Assembly: GCF_000204055.1 (NCBI RefSeq)
Contig: NW_006768809.1
Coordinates: 198,691 to 262,690 of the forward strand
Length of the DNA stretch: 64,000 bases
Source: Melampsora larici-populina 98AG31
Taxonomy: Eukaryota > Basidiomycota > Pucciniomycetes > Pucciniales > Melampsoraceae
Direction of reading: 5' to 3'
Position 1 is the first letter of the stretch. Every line of letters starts with the position of its first letter. Positions 1-9,831 of the stretch are shown here, one piece after another. The position numbers were made by a program, and so were the translations under genes. The notes beneath the pieces are model-generated. The model worked only from the letters and a program-made list of their open reading frames with translations. It did no database searches and was not told the DNA's origin.

Positions 1-270
1 GTTCCGTTTACACTAGAGGTTCCATTTACGTTGGAGGTTGCGTTGGTCGCTGGAATGATGGAGCTGCTGTTACTGGTGCCGTTGAGAGCTGGAGTACTTG
101 TCTGCACATCAGAAGCTTTTCGTGCCTATATTGAACAATACACGTCAGAATCAATTCTCTGTGTCATACGGCCAAAACAAAATTCGCAAGGCTCTACTGA
201 CACCAATGGTCGAACCATAAGCGGCGGAGGCGCTGAGCGAGACGACGAGGCTGATCAGAGTGAATCTCAT
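1..270 (-). CDS. NGTS-family secreted protein, copy 1 (truncated at window edge)
   Basis: Two exons are visible on the minus strand: 270-202 (signal peptide, 23 codons) and 125 running off the window. The intron 201-126 has a GTCAGT donor and a TAG acceptor, both phase 0, at the same places as in the two paralogues. Exon 1 starts MRFTLISLVVSLSASAAYG, a typical secretion signal. Exon 2 starts ARKASDVQTS and becomes rich in N-G-T-S sequons. The coiled-coil and C-terminal repeat exon seen in copies 2 and 3 must lie outside the window. I do not recognise the family; secretion is inferred from the signal peptide, and a role at the host interface would be speculation. Confidence 0.75.
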
Positions 271-1708
271 CTTGAAAGTTTTTGTGAAGGCGTATGTGTG
301 AAGACGTGCGAAATAAGAGAAGTAGAGCTATGTATGAGCCAAGTATACAATCTGATTGGACTATGTACAAAGTTGGAAAACTTGAATGAGATTGCAGGCG
401 AGGATGAATGGATGATTCGATGAGAGGCACACCCAAGGAATCGATGGAGGTCTTTTATATCAGGTCAAAGACCATCGTAAAAGGCAATAATGACGAGGAC
501 GTCACTATCGGCATGGAAAGTTGGCCAAGTCACCCAATCCAACAGCAACCACACCCAAAAAACTATGCCTAGCCCAGGTTCGTCGTCTGAACCTCCATGA
601 AATTCATACTCAGCGAATGAGGGTCCAAATCGTTTCTGTGAGCTCACCGTGCTTTGAGGGATGGGCGAATTTATTCATCATGGTTATCTATGGGGAATGT
701 GGGCTTGCCTTGCCAGATTGCAGGTCACATTCCTTCTCTATTTCGTCACTTGTTTTGCCACAGGGTCTGATAAATGTTCTGAGCTATTTATAAGATTACG
801 TCGGACTTATGCTTGTAGTGAGTAAAATGTTTATTTGATAGCTTGCCCGATGAGATGCTTTGCTCCTCACGTAGCAATCTAAACCTTACTGAAGGGGACC
901 CTTTGGGCTCTTGCATCTCCTCCCCGACCCATCAAGCCTTGACAGTAGGTAATTCAAGGGCGGGATGATTGCCCTTCTGGTCCTTCCTGAGGAGTATTGG
1001 CCAAAGAATAGATAATAGAACATCAAAAATTTGGGGTATCATGATTGATATCATGAGTGAGTTGTGAATCAAGATGATCTGGAACCAGTGTCATTTGATT
1101 CCCAAGAAGTGATATAAATCAAAAGCACAAGGATAAGATATATGAGAACCCAAAATACCACCCAATAAAATGCAGAATATAGAAAAGAAATCAAAACAGA
1201 TGAAAACTAGTATAGATGAGTGATTAGCTAACATCTCAAGACTCTCAGGTTGCATTGTCAGAGATACATCTAACAAAGTGATGAAAGTCGAGGTCCTGAA
1301 GAACCCTGTGCCTCCGATCAACCGAGGAATCAAAGACATGGTAGACTAGCGTGAAGTGACATAAGCCCAAACAATGCCAGGATGGGGAAGTAGACCAATG
1401 ATGCTAAATAAAAAGGTGACACGTGATTATGGAGTGCTGATCACACACAAATGCTCAGCATCTTGATCTGATCAACCTTTGTCCGGTGGAAGCATGGATT
1501 GAGTGAGCAAAATACAATGATGAGAATTTGCAAAAACAAAGATAAATGTAGTCTACAACGTTGGTTGAAAGAAGAGTTGAGCAAGTCAACTAGGAGAAAC
1601 ATTCATATCTAATGAACTTGAAAAGAAGAGTAAATGCTAGGGCAATTGAGAACACGAGTGATGAACTGGTAATATTGTGATTAAGAAACAGATCCGTTGA
1701 GTGAAGAC
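271..1708. other. Duplicated 5' flank of copy 1, then no gene seen
   Basis: The stretch at about 440-790 is clearly similar to 9960-10480 and 12530-13010, the upstream regions of copies 2 and 3 (shared blocks end in a 'gccacagggtct' motif). It therefore belongs to the tandem duplication unit. About 1480-1700 resembles 11300-11510, the 3' flank of copy 3. Between roughly 1000 and 1480 I see no gene and no repeat I can name. Confidence 0.6.
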
Positions 1709-4700
1709 TCATTCCTCTACAGTGGATGAAACGGTTGATTGCGCGTTCATGGCCGGAACACTTGATGTCCCATTCATCGTGGGATCAGTTGATGTCCCGT
1801 TGACTGTTGGATCAGCTGATGTCCCATTTGCTGTCGGATCAGTTGATGTCACGTTTTCTGTCGGATCAATTGTTGTCCCGTTCTTCGGGTGGGCTACCTT
1901 GTCGTTGTCTTTGCCAGGCTTGGCGTGATGTTTGGGTTTTTTGTCATCATGACTTTTCTTGTCATCCTGATTGATGCGGCGAAGACAAGAGAGGAGTCCA
2001 CTACTCTCAGGTGTAATGTGTAAATGAGTTCATGATAACTCAATTTCATTTATGTCAAGATTAATATGTTAATTATTAATCCTGACTTGTAGATGTTCCC
2101 AAAGAATGAGTAACTTTCCTTTGATTCTTTGTAACCACTACTTAATAATTTGTTTACTATGTGGTGGTGTGGGGGTATGCCCCGGAAGAGCAGGCCCCGG
2201 AGATAGATGTCTATCTCCGGGTATCTCCTGCCCCTCCGGGGTGATAACAAAGAACCCGAGGAGGCTTCTCTTCCCCTGGGACGGTGGGTGGGACTCAAAA
2301 ATTTTATTTTCGAGAGCTACGCGATGAGAGTGAAGGAAAATAAAACTAGACGAGTTCTACGATGAGGTGAGAGGAAAAGATGGGACAGAATAGCTAGAGA
2401 AGGAGAGAAAAAATTTTCTGCTTGAGAACTTCAAGCCACACTTCTCTAGTATTCTGGCCCCGCTCTCTACCGGGCCTCTCGCCTCACGTGATTACTCGTC
2501 CACCCTTGGTAATGGACTACAGTTTACCGTCTCAGGTTTTGGGTAAACTCTCAATCCACTACTCTCAGGTGTAATGTGTAAATGAGTTCATGATAACTCA
2601 ATTTCATTTATGTCAAGATTAATATGTTAATTATTAATCCTGACTTGTAGATGTTCCCAAAGAATGAGTAACTTTCCTTTGATTCTTTGTAACCACTACT
2701 TAATAATTTGTTTACTATGTGGTGGTGTGGGGGTATGCCCCGGAAGAGCAGGCCCCGGAGATAGATGTCTATCTCCGGGTATCTCCTGCCCCTCCGGGGT
2801 GATAACAAAGAACCCGAGGAGGCTTCTCTTCCCCTCAACTCACAGGGGATAAGAGCCGTGAGCCAGAGAAGCCCCATTCCTCGGTCCTCTGTGAGCCACA
2901 CACCACGCGTTCAACAGTTGAAATAATTAAAGTTTCATATACATGGTAAGCTGTATTTCTATGAAGATCTGCTTGTACTGATCTGTACAATGACTCTATT
3001 GCAAATCTATCAATAAAGTTCGCCGATAGAAGAGCAACGTATGCAGCCTCCTGCCAAGCTTGGCGCTCTGAAAAAATTTTCCAGGTTATACATCACAAGA
3101 AGTGTGTCATGTCCGTTCGAACTTCACCAACTCATATTTCTTCATACTTCTCTTCCCATCTCAGCTCTAGGAGCAACTGTTTAGTTTTCTTCAACTCCCT
3201 CTCTGAAAATTTCCTAAGGTAAATCAAATACGTATCTGAGGCCCACCGGCCGCTCTTCATCACTTCTTCTCTCGACGCTCCTAAGTTCCAAAGCAACGAC
3301 GCTCCTCCTATCCTGAAGGAGTGGCCATGAAGTAACTGTCTCGATTTTGGACGTCTTCCATTCCAAATCGCACGTAAGCTCTTGATCGTATCTTGTTTTC
3401 CCAGCCGTTTCTTTCTCTCTCCAACCATCACCGAGAAGATCTCTTCGCTTGGTTTCCTAGGACGCAAGGCAAACCAATCTTCTAGCATTGATACCGGATC
3501 TAACAGAGAATTTTGTCTATGTAGGATAATCGATTGTACCTCTCCTGGTCCTGCTGTTTTCGCGTTATGTAAAGCAATCGTCACCAACGACCTGTCTTCT
3601 GACCAATCCACATCATCCCATCTCGGTAAACGCTTCTTCGGGTCATCTGAGATAAGTTCTCCCAACCTTGCTGTTCCCCAGAAAGCCATCAAAGCGACCG
3701 TCAATCGAGCAACTCCTATCTCCCCTGAATTCGGCAGTACCTCTAACAGGACTACCAGATCATCCAAGAGCACCGGAGGCCGTTTCTTCTCGACCAAGTT
3801 AAACTGTGCCTCCACCATCCTCGATGCCTTCAATAAGGCTTTCACCGCTTCATCAACCTCCGTTGGGTAAGTCTCATCATGATATAGATGCCATGCTTTG
3901 ATCCCAGCGATATAAGACTTTAGCGTTGAATACTTTACTGATTCATCACTCTCTGCCTTTTCAATGCTCCTTTTCGAACCCCAGACTACAAACTTCTTCA
4001 TCAAACTCGGAGATATCGGCAGAAGACTTTCTCTAGGAATCCCTTTCACCTTGGCGAAACGAAAAAGTTTTACTACTCCTGAATTATAGCTCTTCAAAGT
4101 ACCGTTCCCCCAAGCGCCTCGTAAGTAATGTTGTTTCACTTCATCTATCTCTGAGTCATCGATTCCTAACGCGTTTTTCTTGAAGGCTCCAAAAAGATTC
4201 GTCACCTTCTTCAGTACTTTCAAGCTCTGCATCCTGCTAACACGCCAGAACGTCAGTCAAATCCATTCGCAACATTCTACGACTGTACCACTTACATCAA
4301 GATCTATTCAGACGAGTGGGAGCTCTTGTTTCTTCTTTGGGGGGAATACCTGCCTCAGCAGCAACGTTAAGTCTTGAGGAACTTCTACGATAACCTCATT
4401 GAACCACATCAGATCTCCGATCCAGCCCCTTGACAGCCCATCAGCATCGTTATCGTTTGATATCACTCGTCTCGCGTCGATATCACAGGCTAAGGACGTA
4501 AGTAGACGCTGTATGTATTTCCATTCTTCATTTACATTCTCATCTTTCGATTTTCGCTTTCTAACTGTTGATTGGGATGTTGTATTGTCCGTCCAGACAA
4601 TGAACTTCTTTCCTCCGACATGTCTCAACCTGCTTAGCACCACCAAACCTAATCGAATCGCCAGAGTCTCAGCCCAAGCGATTGACCTTCTGCCTTCCGA

Positions 4701-7700
4701 CAGGCCTACCATTTGCCAATCTTCTACAAACTCGAAACATGCCCATCTCTCTCCAATCAGGATTCCTATTCCGAAGGAGGAGGAAGCATCCCCTACCCAC
4801 CCCACTTCTTCTGCTCGTGGGGAAGGTATTAGAACGCGTGAGTTAAAAGAGAAAAGACACCTCTTCCATTCCTCTAAGTCTGGCTTAACATAATCTGGTG
4901 TATGGCGTAACGCTGATTTATTCACCCATTCCTTGAGCCACTTATAAAAGGACCTCATATAAGCCTTCATGTGCGGAACGATGTAAACTGTGTGAACCAA
5001 CTTCCCTAAAAAACTTTCTATGGTGTTGAATGCCCAAGGTTCTGTAATCGTAAGTAGATCCACAATGAGTTGCTTTCTTTCTCTTAACTTTTCTTCTGGA
5101 AGTCTGACAGTATGATCTCTTCCATTCCAAATGAAACCCACATAACGTTGTTCAGACGCGAATTCATGATTCTTCGCCGGATTAGTCTGTACACCCAAAC
5201 TATTGCTTAACGTTGTCACATCCGCCAATGACGCGAGCTGGCCTGGACATCGAAATATCAAATTATCGTCTACCCACCTAAAAATCATCGGGAAGTTGAG
5301 GATCTTTTCAATGATGATTTTCCACACGTGTGCTGGGGCTCCAAATACCCCACAGCTCGCCACACCACCGAAACCAATCGCTAAATCTACCCAAATCCTT
5401 CCCAAGAAATCAATAATACACAAAAACCGTCTCTGACTAGGGTGCAATGGTAACTGCCTATAGGCCTTCTGCCAATCAAATATCGCTAGTTCCCATTCTC
5501 CTGGGTTATTTTGAAAGAATAAAGCCACCTTATCGAAATCATCCCAGTAAGTTCCGTAATTCAACTTATTTACAAAAGAATTTACAGAAGGAACTCCTCC
5601 TTTGTCTTTCGGAAATGACAAGTCGTTGACCATCCTGATTGACCCATCTCCGTTCACCGCACTTCCCATCGGATTTGTTCTGAAGAACCCGAATTGTTGG
5701 AATACTTGCTCGTGAGTAAATGGTCCGGCGATTCTACCAGCCCGGAGTTCTTTTGCTAAAGTAATTTCTATCTGATCTCTAGCTAAACTTGCTGATCGAT
5801 GATTCTCCGGCGTGTACCACGAAACACCTTCAATCTGATGTTGAGGTATCCCAAGGCAAAATCCGTTCTTGAACCCATCGGTGATATAAGGTATATCTCT
5901 TTCTAACCCTACCTCCTTCATCAATTCAGCCCACTCAGCGATTACCATCTTACATGAGACTGGCGCCGGCCACATATTTTGTACCGGCACGGCGAATATC
6001 TTCCTTTGCCAAAGAGGTATTGGTTCTTTCGACTTCCGCACTACAGCTTCCTTCTCTTCCTCATCCGAGGTGATATCACTCGATTCCTCTGATCTCTCTC
6101 TCTCTCGATCACCTCCTTCGAACACAAGATCTCTTGACTCTACAAAATCTCTCGGCAAACTCAAGGAGGTATCCCTAGAGTGGTAGAACGACTAAAGGAA
6201 ACAAATTTTCTTTCTCAGAAACTATACTTCTTCTATTTGTTGATTTCAAATTCACAACGTACTATGTATCACAGAGGTTTATATGACAACAAGAAAAGGT
6301 TAGAAATCAGGCAACATCATCACATCCGTCCCCAATGTTCCCACACAGTACACGGAAATCCAAATGGGCCAACCAAATCACATCAAGCTTATGTCAGAAA
6401 AACTTCACCAACAGCTGCTTTCTGCAGAGAGAAAACTTACACGTTTTGATTTTCTGTAGGTTTCGTCGCTGCCGAACCCTGTCCGGCTGGTCCTTGTTTA
6501 GCGTTCTTATGATAATAAGGCTTCAACGCTTGGGTTGGAAAGGACGATGAGGGGCCCGGATGATGCGAATCTCCCCCTGCTGTACCAGAGAAATGAAAAC
6601 GAAAAAGTGTTAGTCCTCAGACCACTCCGAACAAATCATAGAAGTCCTACAACTAACCATTAAGGTTTTCCCCCACATTATTGTTCTTATTGTACCGGTT
6701 CTGGGAGAAGTTGTTCTTCTTAACATACGGTTTTCTAAAACTGCCTCCACCTCGTTTCCCGCGCTGGACTGACGTAGACGACTCCACTACCTTTTCAACT
6801 ACCACGGGAGCTAGCGTCACCACCTGCCTACCCGTTGAAAAACTAAACCCGTATTTCGGACCTCCTTGGGCATAAGGATTGTCTACAAATTGCAAATCTC
6901 CAGCTCTATCCGCTGCGAATCTGGCTTTATCCACTACCGATTGTTGCACTCCATCAGGTATCTTAACTATATCCTTCAATATCGTCTTGCCTTTGACTTT
7001 AGTTTTAATCAACTTTCTCCTTCTGAAAATGACAGTTCTGATCTTCAAGTGATAACGTAGTCCGATCATCCAACAATTATATTGTTTCTTCAAATCAGAT
7101 ACAATCTTCTTATGTTTCACAACATAATTGGCATACGTCTCCAAACCATAGATTTCTCTCGCATACCTCTCTTCTAAATCACACATTTCTATAAAATCTC
7201 CATACGTAAGTTGTTTTTCTAGAGCTTTAAGAGAATTCTTGGATATTTCTAATTTCTTTTTATCTTTATCTTTCTTCTCTTCATCTTCATCATGAAAACT
7301 TTCTAACAGAGCAGTGTTGAAGAGAGTCAAAGGTACATAAGCTCGTAACTTCCTAAACCCTTTGTCCCATTTGTCCGGTAAATCTGGGAGGTCTGCTGAA
7401 TCGAAAGCCGACACATCATAGCCTAGCTCCGCCTTGTCGACCACATCGGAATCATCTGAGCTGTCCTCCGACGTAGAAGAATTCTCTGACGAAGAAGGTG
7501 ACGAGTCGTTGTCTGAATTTGAAGGTTTCCTCTTCGACTTTTTCTTCTTCTTTTTCTTAGGCTTCAACACCTCTGAGTCATCGGAGGACGGGCACTCATC
7601 TTTCTTCTTTGGTCTTGGTCTCGGATCTGAAGCGATCGAATCCTCGGAAGAAGACGAAGAATCTTCACTGGGATTCTCTTGATTTTTCGCTTTCCGCTTC

Positions 7701-9831
7701 TTCTTCTTCTCTTTGACTGAACCAAGCTTCGTCGCGACTTGAGCAGGCGCTGCTGGAGGGGGATCTTGTCTTAAACTATTGATCTGCTTAGATCGACCAG
7801 AAATTGAATCTAACAATTGACGTGAGTCGCTTTCTTTCCCTCCTGGCTTCGTCACACCTTTCTCTTTAGGTTTCGGATTCCACTTGTCATATTGCATCGA
7901 GACCATTGAACCAAAGGAGTTGTTGAAATCTTGGACTAACCTCCTGGCTTCGTTGCCATTCTTGGTGTCCAGCGCTATGGTCAAAGCTTCTAGTAGGGCT
8001 TTGCTACCTGAGTTCCCTCCGCTTTGTAATTCTCGGAAGGCTAGATATAGCCAGCAACGGGGACGAATAAAAGATAACAATATGTAAGTATTACTATCTT
8101 GAATCCCACTCTTCTCACAAAGAGAACATTCTTGAGCACAACAGACTTCTGTTTAACTGCTTCAATGTCCGAATTATGACCCAGCGCATGAGCAGCTAGA
8201 CTCTCTATATTCGAACATTATCGCGCTCTCGCAGCGAAAACCTTTGGAAAGATACTAACGTAAACTTCCTCGGCATGTTGCGCACTTGTCGCAAGGTTCT
8301 AGGTTTTGACACCCAACCAACATCTACGTAGCGCTTTAAGCAGCTGGTGACCTATGGCGCCTTCAGCAGCCTGCACCTTTTTCCAAGACACTACCCAAGT
8401 CTGATCGCATCTTGGAAACCATCTAGGATCACCGCCATTCACTCTGGCGCATGAAGCAGCCTATGGACCTTACTATAAGGTAATGCGGAGTGATCGAAGA
8501 ACAGAAGAATTTTTATAAAGAAACGAAAAGGAAAAAAGGGACCTGAGTTAAGAAACACACCATCAATTGGTACTCCTGGTTCATCTTCTCCCAGTCTACT
8601 CTCTCTATTGTAAGCTTCTTCCCTTCTGCTTAGTTCTTCTTGTCGTCTCTTCTCCAATTTCTCCAACTCTTTCTTCTTCAGTTCAAGGGGTTTGACATCC
8701 GCTACATCTGATTCTGTGTCTCCATCATTGCTAGCATCTTCCTCTTCACCTTCAACGTCTTCACTCTGTTCTCTAGTCGGTCTCCCACAGTTGTCTCTCT
8801 CTAGCGTACTTCCCGTTTGACCTTGTTGATCTTGAGTCTGATCTAAGATTTGACCTCCTCCGCCGGAGCCATCAGCCGTACTAGGTTTCGACATTCTATT
8901 TTTCACACGCTGTGATCTTCTTTCTACCTGGTCCTTCTCTATAGATAACTGAGCTAATTTATGTTTATTTGCGATAAGTAAATCTTTTTGAACTTTATTC
9001 ATCCAGAAAGGATTCTATTAAAATTTGTTGGAAAGAGAGATAAAGTAGATAGATGTGAAATACGAGAATTTGACCACCTAGAAAACTCAAAAATTTTATT
9101 TTCGAGAGCTACGCGATGAGAGTGAAGGAAAATAAAACTAGACGAGTTCTACGATGAGGTGAGAGGAAAAGATGGGACAGAATAGCTAGAGAAGGAGAGA
9201 AAAAATTTTCTGCTTGAGAACTTCAAGCCACACTTCTCTAGTATTCTGGCCCCGCTCTCTACCGGGCCTCTCGCCTCACGTGATTACTCGTCCACCCTTG
9301 GTAATGGACTACAGTTTACCGTCTCAGGTTTTGGGTAAACTCTCAATATTAGAATTTCGATATGCAGGATAGAAGAGTTGAGGCTGCGAACACAAACCTT
9401 GTTTCCATGACCTTCGTCCGGTCCCTCACCTTTCAAGTGAGCTATTTTAGCTTCTTCGTGAGCAATTTGCTTCTTGTACTTAGCAATCTTTGCCTCTGCT
9501 TTAGCAATCTTAGCTTCAAGGATGGCACCTTTGAAGGGGGTGGCTGCACCAGTAGAGGTGGCATTGCTCGAAGGACTGCTTGTGTCGCTGCTTGGACTGA
9601 CAGAGTTGCTGTTACTTGAATTACCTTTGAGAATGGCGGTATCGCTGATGACACCTGTTCCAGTGGCATTCTGGGGTGCCTACGACGGAAATTAAGATGT
9701 CAGGATGATTTGCACGGCTGAAGCAAAGCATACGGGTCTTTACTGACCACAATGGATCGCGGTCCAATGGTCGAGCCGTAAGCGGCTGAGGCGCTGAGCG
9801 ACACGACAAAGCTGATCAAAGTGAATCTCAT
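1709..9831 (-). CDS. NGTS-family secreted protein, copy 2, with retrotransposon in last intron
   Basis: Exons are 9831-9748, 9679-9398 and 1966-1709, giving 207 residues with all phases 0. Residues 1-28 are a signal peptide plus start of the mature chain (MRFTLISFVVSLSASAAYG). Residues 29-75 are Ser/Thr/Asn-rich, and about 79-111 form an Ala/Lys/Glu coiled coil (IAKAEAKIAKYKKQIAHEEA). The last exon has a Lys/Asp/His-rich stretch, then five 9-residue repeats of the type NGTSTDPTx ending in a TGA. The last intron (9397-1967) contains a complete Ngaro-type element in the same orientation; without it the intron would be about 80 nt, like the 87-nt intron in copy 3. Donor GTTTGT and acceptor CAG are intact. 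Whether the long intron is spliced cannot be seen. Function is unknown. Confidence 0.8.
1997..2277 (-). repeat. B2 split direct repeat of the Ngaro element
   Basis: This 281-bp block is repeated at 2555-2835 (B1). It contains a perfect 12-bp inverted repeat with a 2-nt centre at 2196-2221 (CCCGGAGATAGA and its complement), flanked by further complementary C/G-rich segments. Its outer end (1997) is the element's 3' terminus. Confidence 0.93.
2293..2555 (-). repeat. A2 split direct repeat of the Ngaro element
   Basis: This 263-bp block is repeated as A1 at 9085-9347, and I found no difference by eye. It abuts B1 directly at 2555 and is separated from B2 by 15 bp (2278-2292). Confidence 0.93.
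2555..2835 (-). repeat. B1 split direct repeat of the Ngaro element
   Basis: This is the second copy of the 281-bp B block, immediately 3' of the recombinase gene in element orientation. It carries the same 26-bp palindrome at 2754-2779. The segment 2836-3131 between it and the recombinase stop is non-coding 3' sequence of the element. Confidence 0.93.
3132..4232 (-). CDS. Ngaro tyrosine recombinase (YR)
   Basis: The 366-residue protein acts as the integrase of the retrotransposon. It is expected to join a circular DNA intermediate to the target by strand exchange without target duplication. The catalytic signature is visible: Arg189 in WGTARLGEL, a His-x-x-Arg box at 304-307 (HGHSFRIGG), a Trp at about 330 in SGRW, and the nucleophile Tyr335 or Tyr338 in SDTYLIYLR. 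The N-terminal half is helical, with a SAM-like core-binding look (about residues 30-140). The start ATG lies 73 bp downstream of the RT stop. The reading frame is undamaged. YR plus RT/RNase H in this order separates the element from LTR retrotransposons. Confidence 0.93.
   Translation of the reverse strand: MQSLKVLKKVTNLFGAFKKNALGIDDSEIDEVKQHYLRGAWGNGTLKSYNSGVVKLFRFAKVKGIPRESLLPISPSLMKKFVVWGSKRSIEKAESDESVKYSTLKSYIAGIKAWHLYHDETYPTEVDEAVKALLKASRMVEAQFNLVEKKRPPVLLDDLVVLLEVLPNSGEIGVARLTVALMAFWGTARLGELISDDPKKRLPRWDDVDWSEDRSLVTIALHNAKTAGPGEVQSIILHRQNSLLDPVSMLEDWFALRPRKPSEEIFSVMVGERKKRLGKQDTIKSLRAIWNGRRPKSRQLLHGHSFRIGGASLLWNLGASREEVMKSGRWASDTYLIYLRKFSERELKKTKQLLLELRWEEKYEEI
4308..6164 (-). CDS. 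Ngaro reverse transcriptase / RNase H
   Basis: The 618-residue protein copies the element RNA into DNA. The first 50 residues are acidic and Ser-rich. RT motifs follow: a substrate-binding segment near 229-240 (IFDWQKAYRQLPLHP), the catalytic VDD in FRWVDDNLIF (298-300) and the primer-grip-like NPAKNHEF and YVGFIW segments. The C-terminal third is a DIRS-type RNase H: Asp in WVGDASSSFGIG, Glu in AWAETLAIRLG, Asp in VWTDNTTSQS and a final NDNDADGLSRG box. The ORF is intact. The 488-bp gap to Gag (6165-6652) holds no gene. Confidence 0.93.
   Translation of the reverse strand: MSLPRDFVESRDLVFEGGDRERERSEESSDITSDEEEKEAVVRKSKEPIPLWQRKIFAVPVQNMWPAPVSCKMVIAEWAELMKEVGLERDIPYITDGFKNGFCLGIPQHQIEGVSWYTPENHRSASLARDQIEITLAKELRAGRIAGPFTHEQVFQQFGFFRTNPMGSAVNGDGSIRMVNDLSFPKDKGGVPSVNSFVNKLNYGTYWDDFDKVALFFQNNPGEWELAIFDWQKAYRQLPLHPSQRRFLCIIDFLGRIWVDLAIGFGGVASCGVFGAPAHVWKIIIEKILNFPMIFRWVDDNLIFRCPGQLASLADVTTLSNSLGVQTNPAKNHEFASEQRYVGFIWNGRDHTVRLPEEKLRERKQLIVDLLTITEPWAFNTIESFLGKLVHTVYIVPHMKAYMRSFYKWLKEWVNKSALRHTPDYVKPDLEEWKRCLFSFNSRVLIPSPRAEEVGWVGDASSSFGIGILIGERWACFEFVEDWQMVGLSEGRRSIAWAETLAIRLGLVVLSRLRHVGGKKFIVWTDNTTSQSTVRKRKSKDENVNEEWKYIQRLLTSLACDIDARRVISNDNDADGLSRGWIGDLMWFNEVIVEVPQDLTLLLRQVFPPKKKQELPLV
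6653..9002 (-). CDS. Ngaro Gag-like protein, probably spliced from two exons
   Basis: Two open segments join in phase: 9002-8543 and 8040-6653, with donor GTCCCT, acceptor CTAG and phase 1. The product has 615 residues. The 502-nt intron contains in-frame stops in the 5' frame, which is why the two parts look like separate ORFs. The protein has a Glu/Arg-rich coiled N-terminus, a Ser/Glu/Lys-rich low-complexity middle (SSSSEDS and KKKKKK runs), a helical C-terminal domain, and a basic Asn/Tyr-rich tail after a RGKRGGGSF motif that could bind nucleic acid. No zinc knuckle is visible. The role as Gag is inferred from position and composition. The splice is predicted, not proven. Confidence 0.75.
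9085..9347 (-). repeat. A1 split direct repeat, 5' end of the Ngaro element
   Basis: This is the left copy of the 263-bp A block in element orientation. It ends at 9347 within the host-gene intron. The host sequence outside continues toward exon 2 of the secreted gene, 51 bp away. Confidence 0.93.

Larger units (their letters stand above)
1997..9347 (-). mobile_element. Ngaro-type tyrosine-recombinase retrotransposon with split direct repeats
   Basis: Read on the minus strand the order is A1 (9347-9085), Gag, RT/RNase H, tyrosine recombinase, B1 (2835-2555), A2 (2555-2293), 15 bp, B2 (2277-1997). This A1-ORFs-B1-A2-B2 arrangement, the gene order and the absence of a target-site duplication are the hallmarks of Ngaro/PAT-like members of the DIRS order. 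Classical DIRS1 elements have inverted repeats instead. A1/A2 (263 bp) and B1/B2 (281 bp) look identical pairwise by eye. All three coding units are open, so insertion is probably recent and the element possibly autonomous. It lies in an intron of the copy-2 secreted gene, in the sense direction. Confidence 0.93.

Noticed and set aside
1997..2835. Interpretation of the 2-kb repeats as LTRs or a tandem satellite
   Set aside because: The order of the A and B blocks and the single A1 copy at 9085-9347 fit split direct repeats of a Ngaro-type element, and an LTR pair would be one contiguous block at each end.
2050..2901. Two nearly identical 80-97-residue minus frames
   Set aside because: They are copies of the same non-coding B repeat of the Ngaro element read in one frame.
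3382..3870. 162-residue plus-strand frame
   Set aside because: It is the antisense shadow of the Ngaro recombinase gene.
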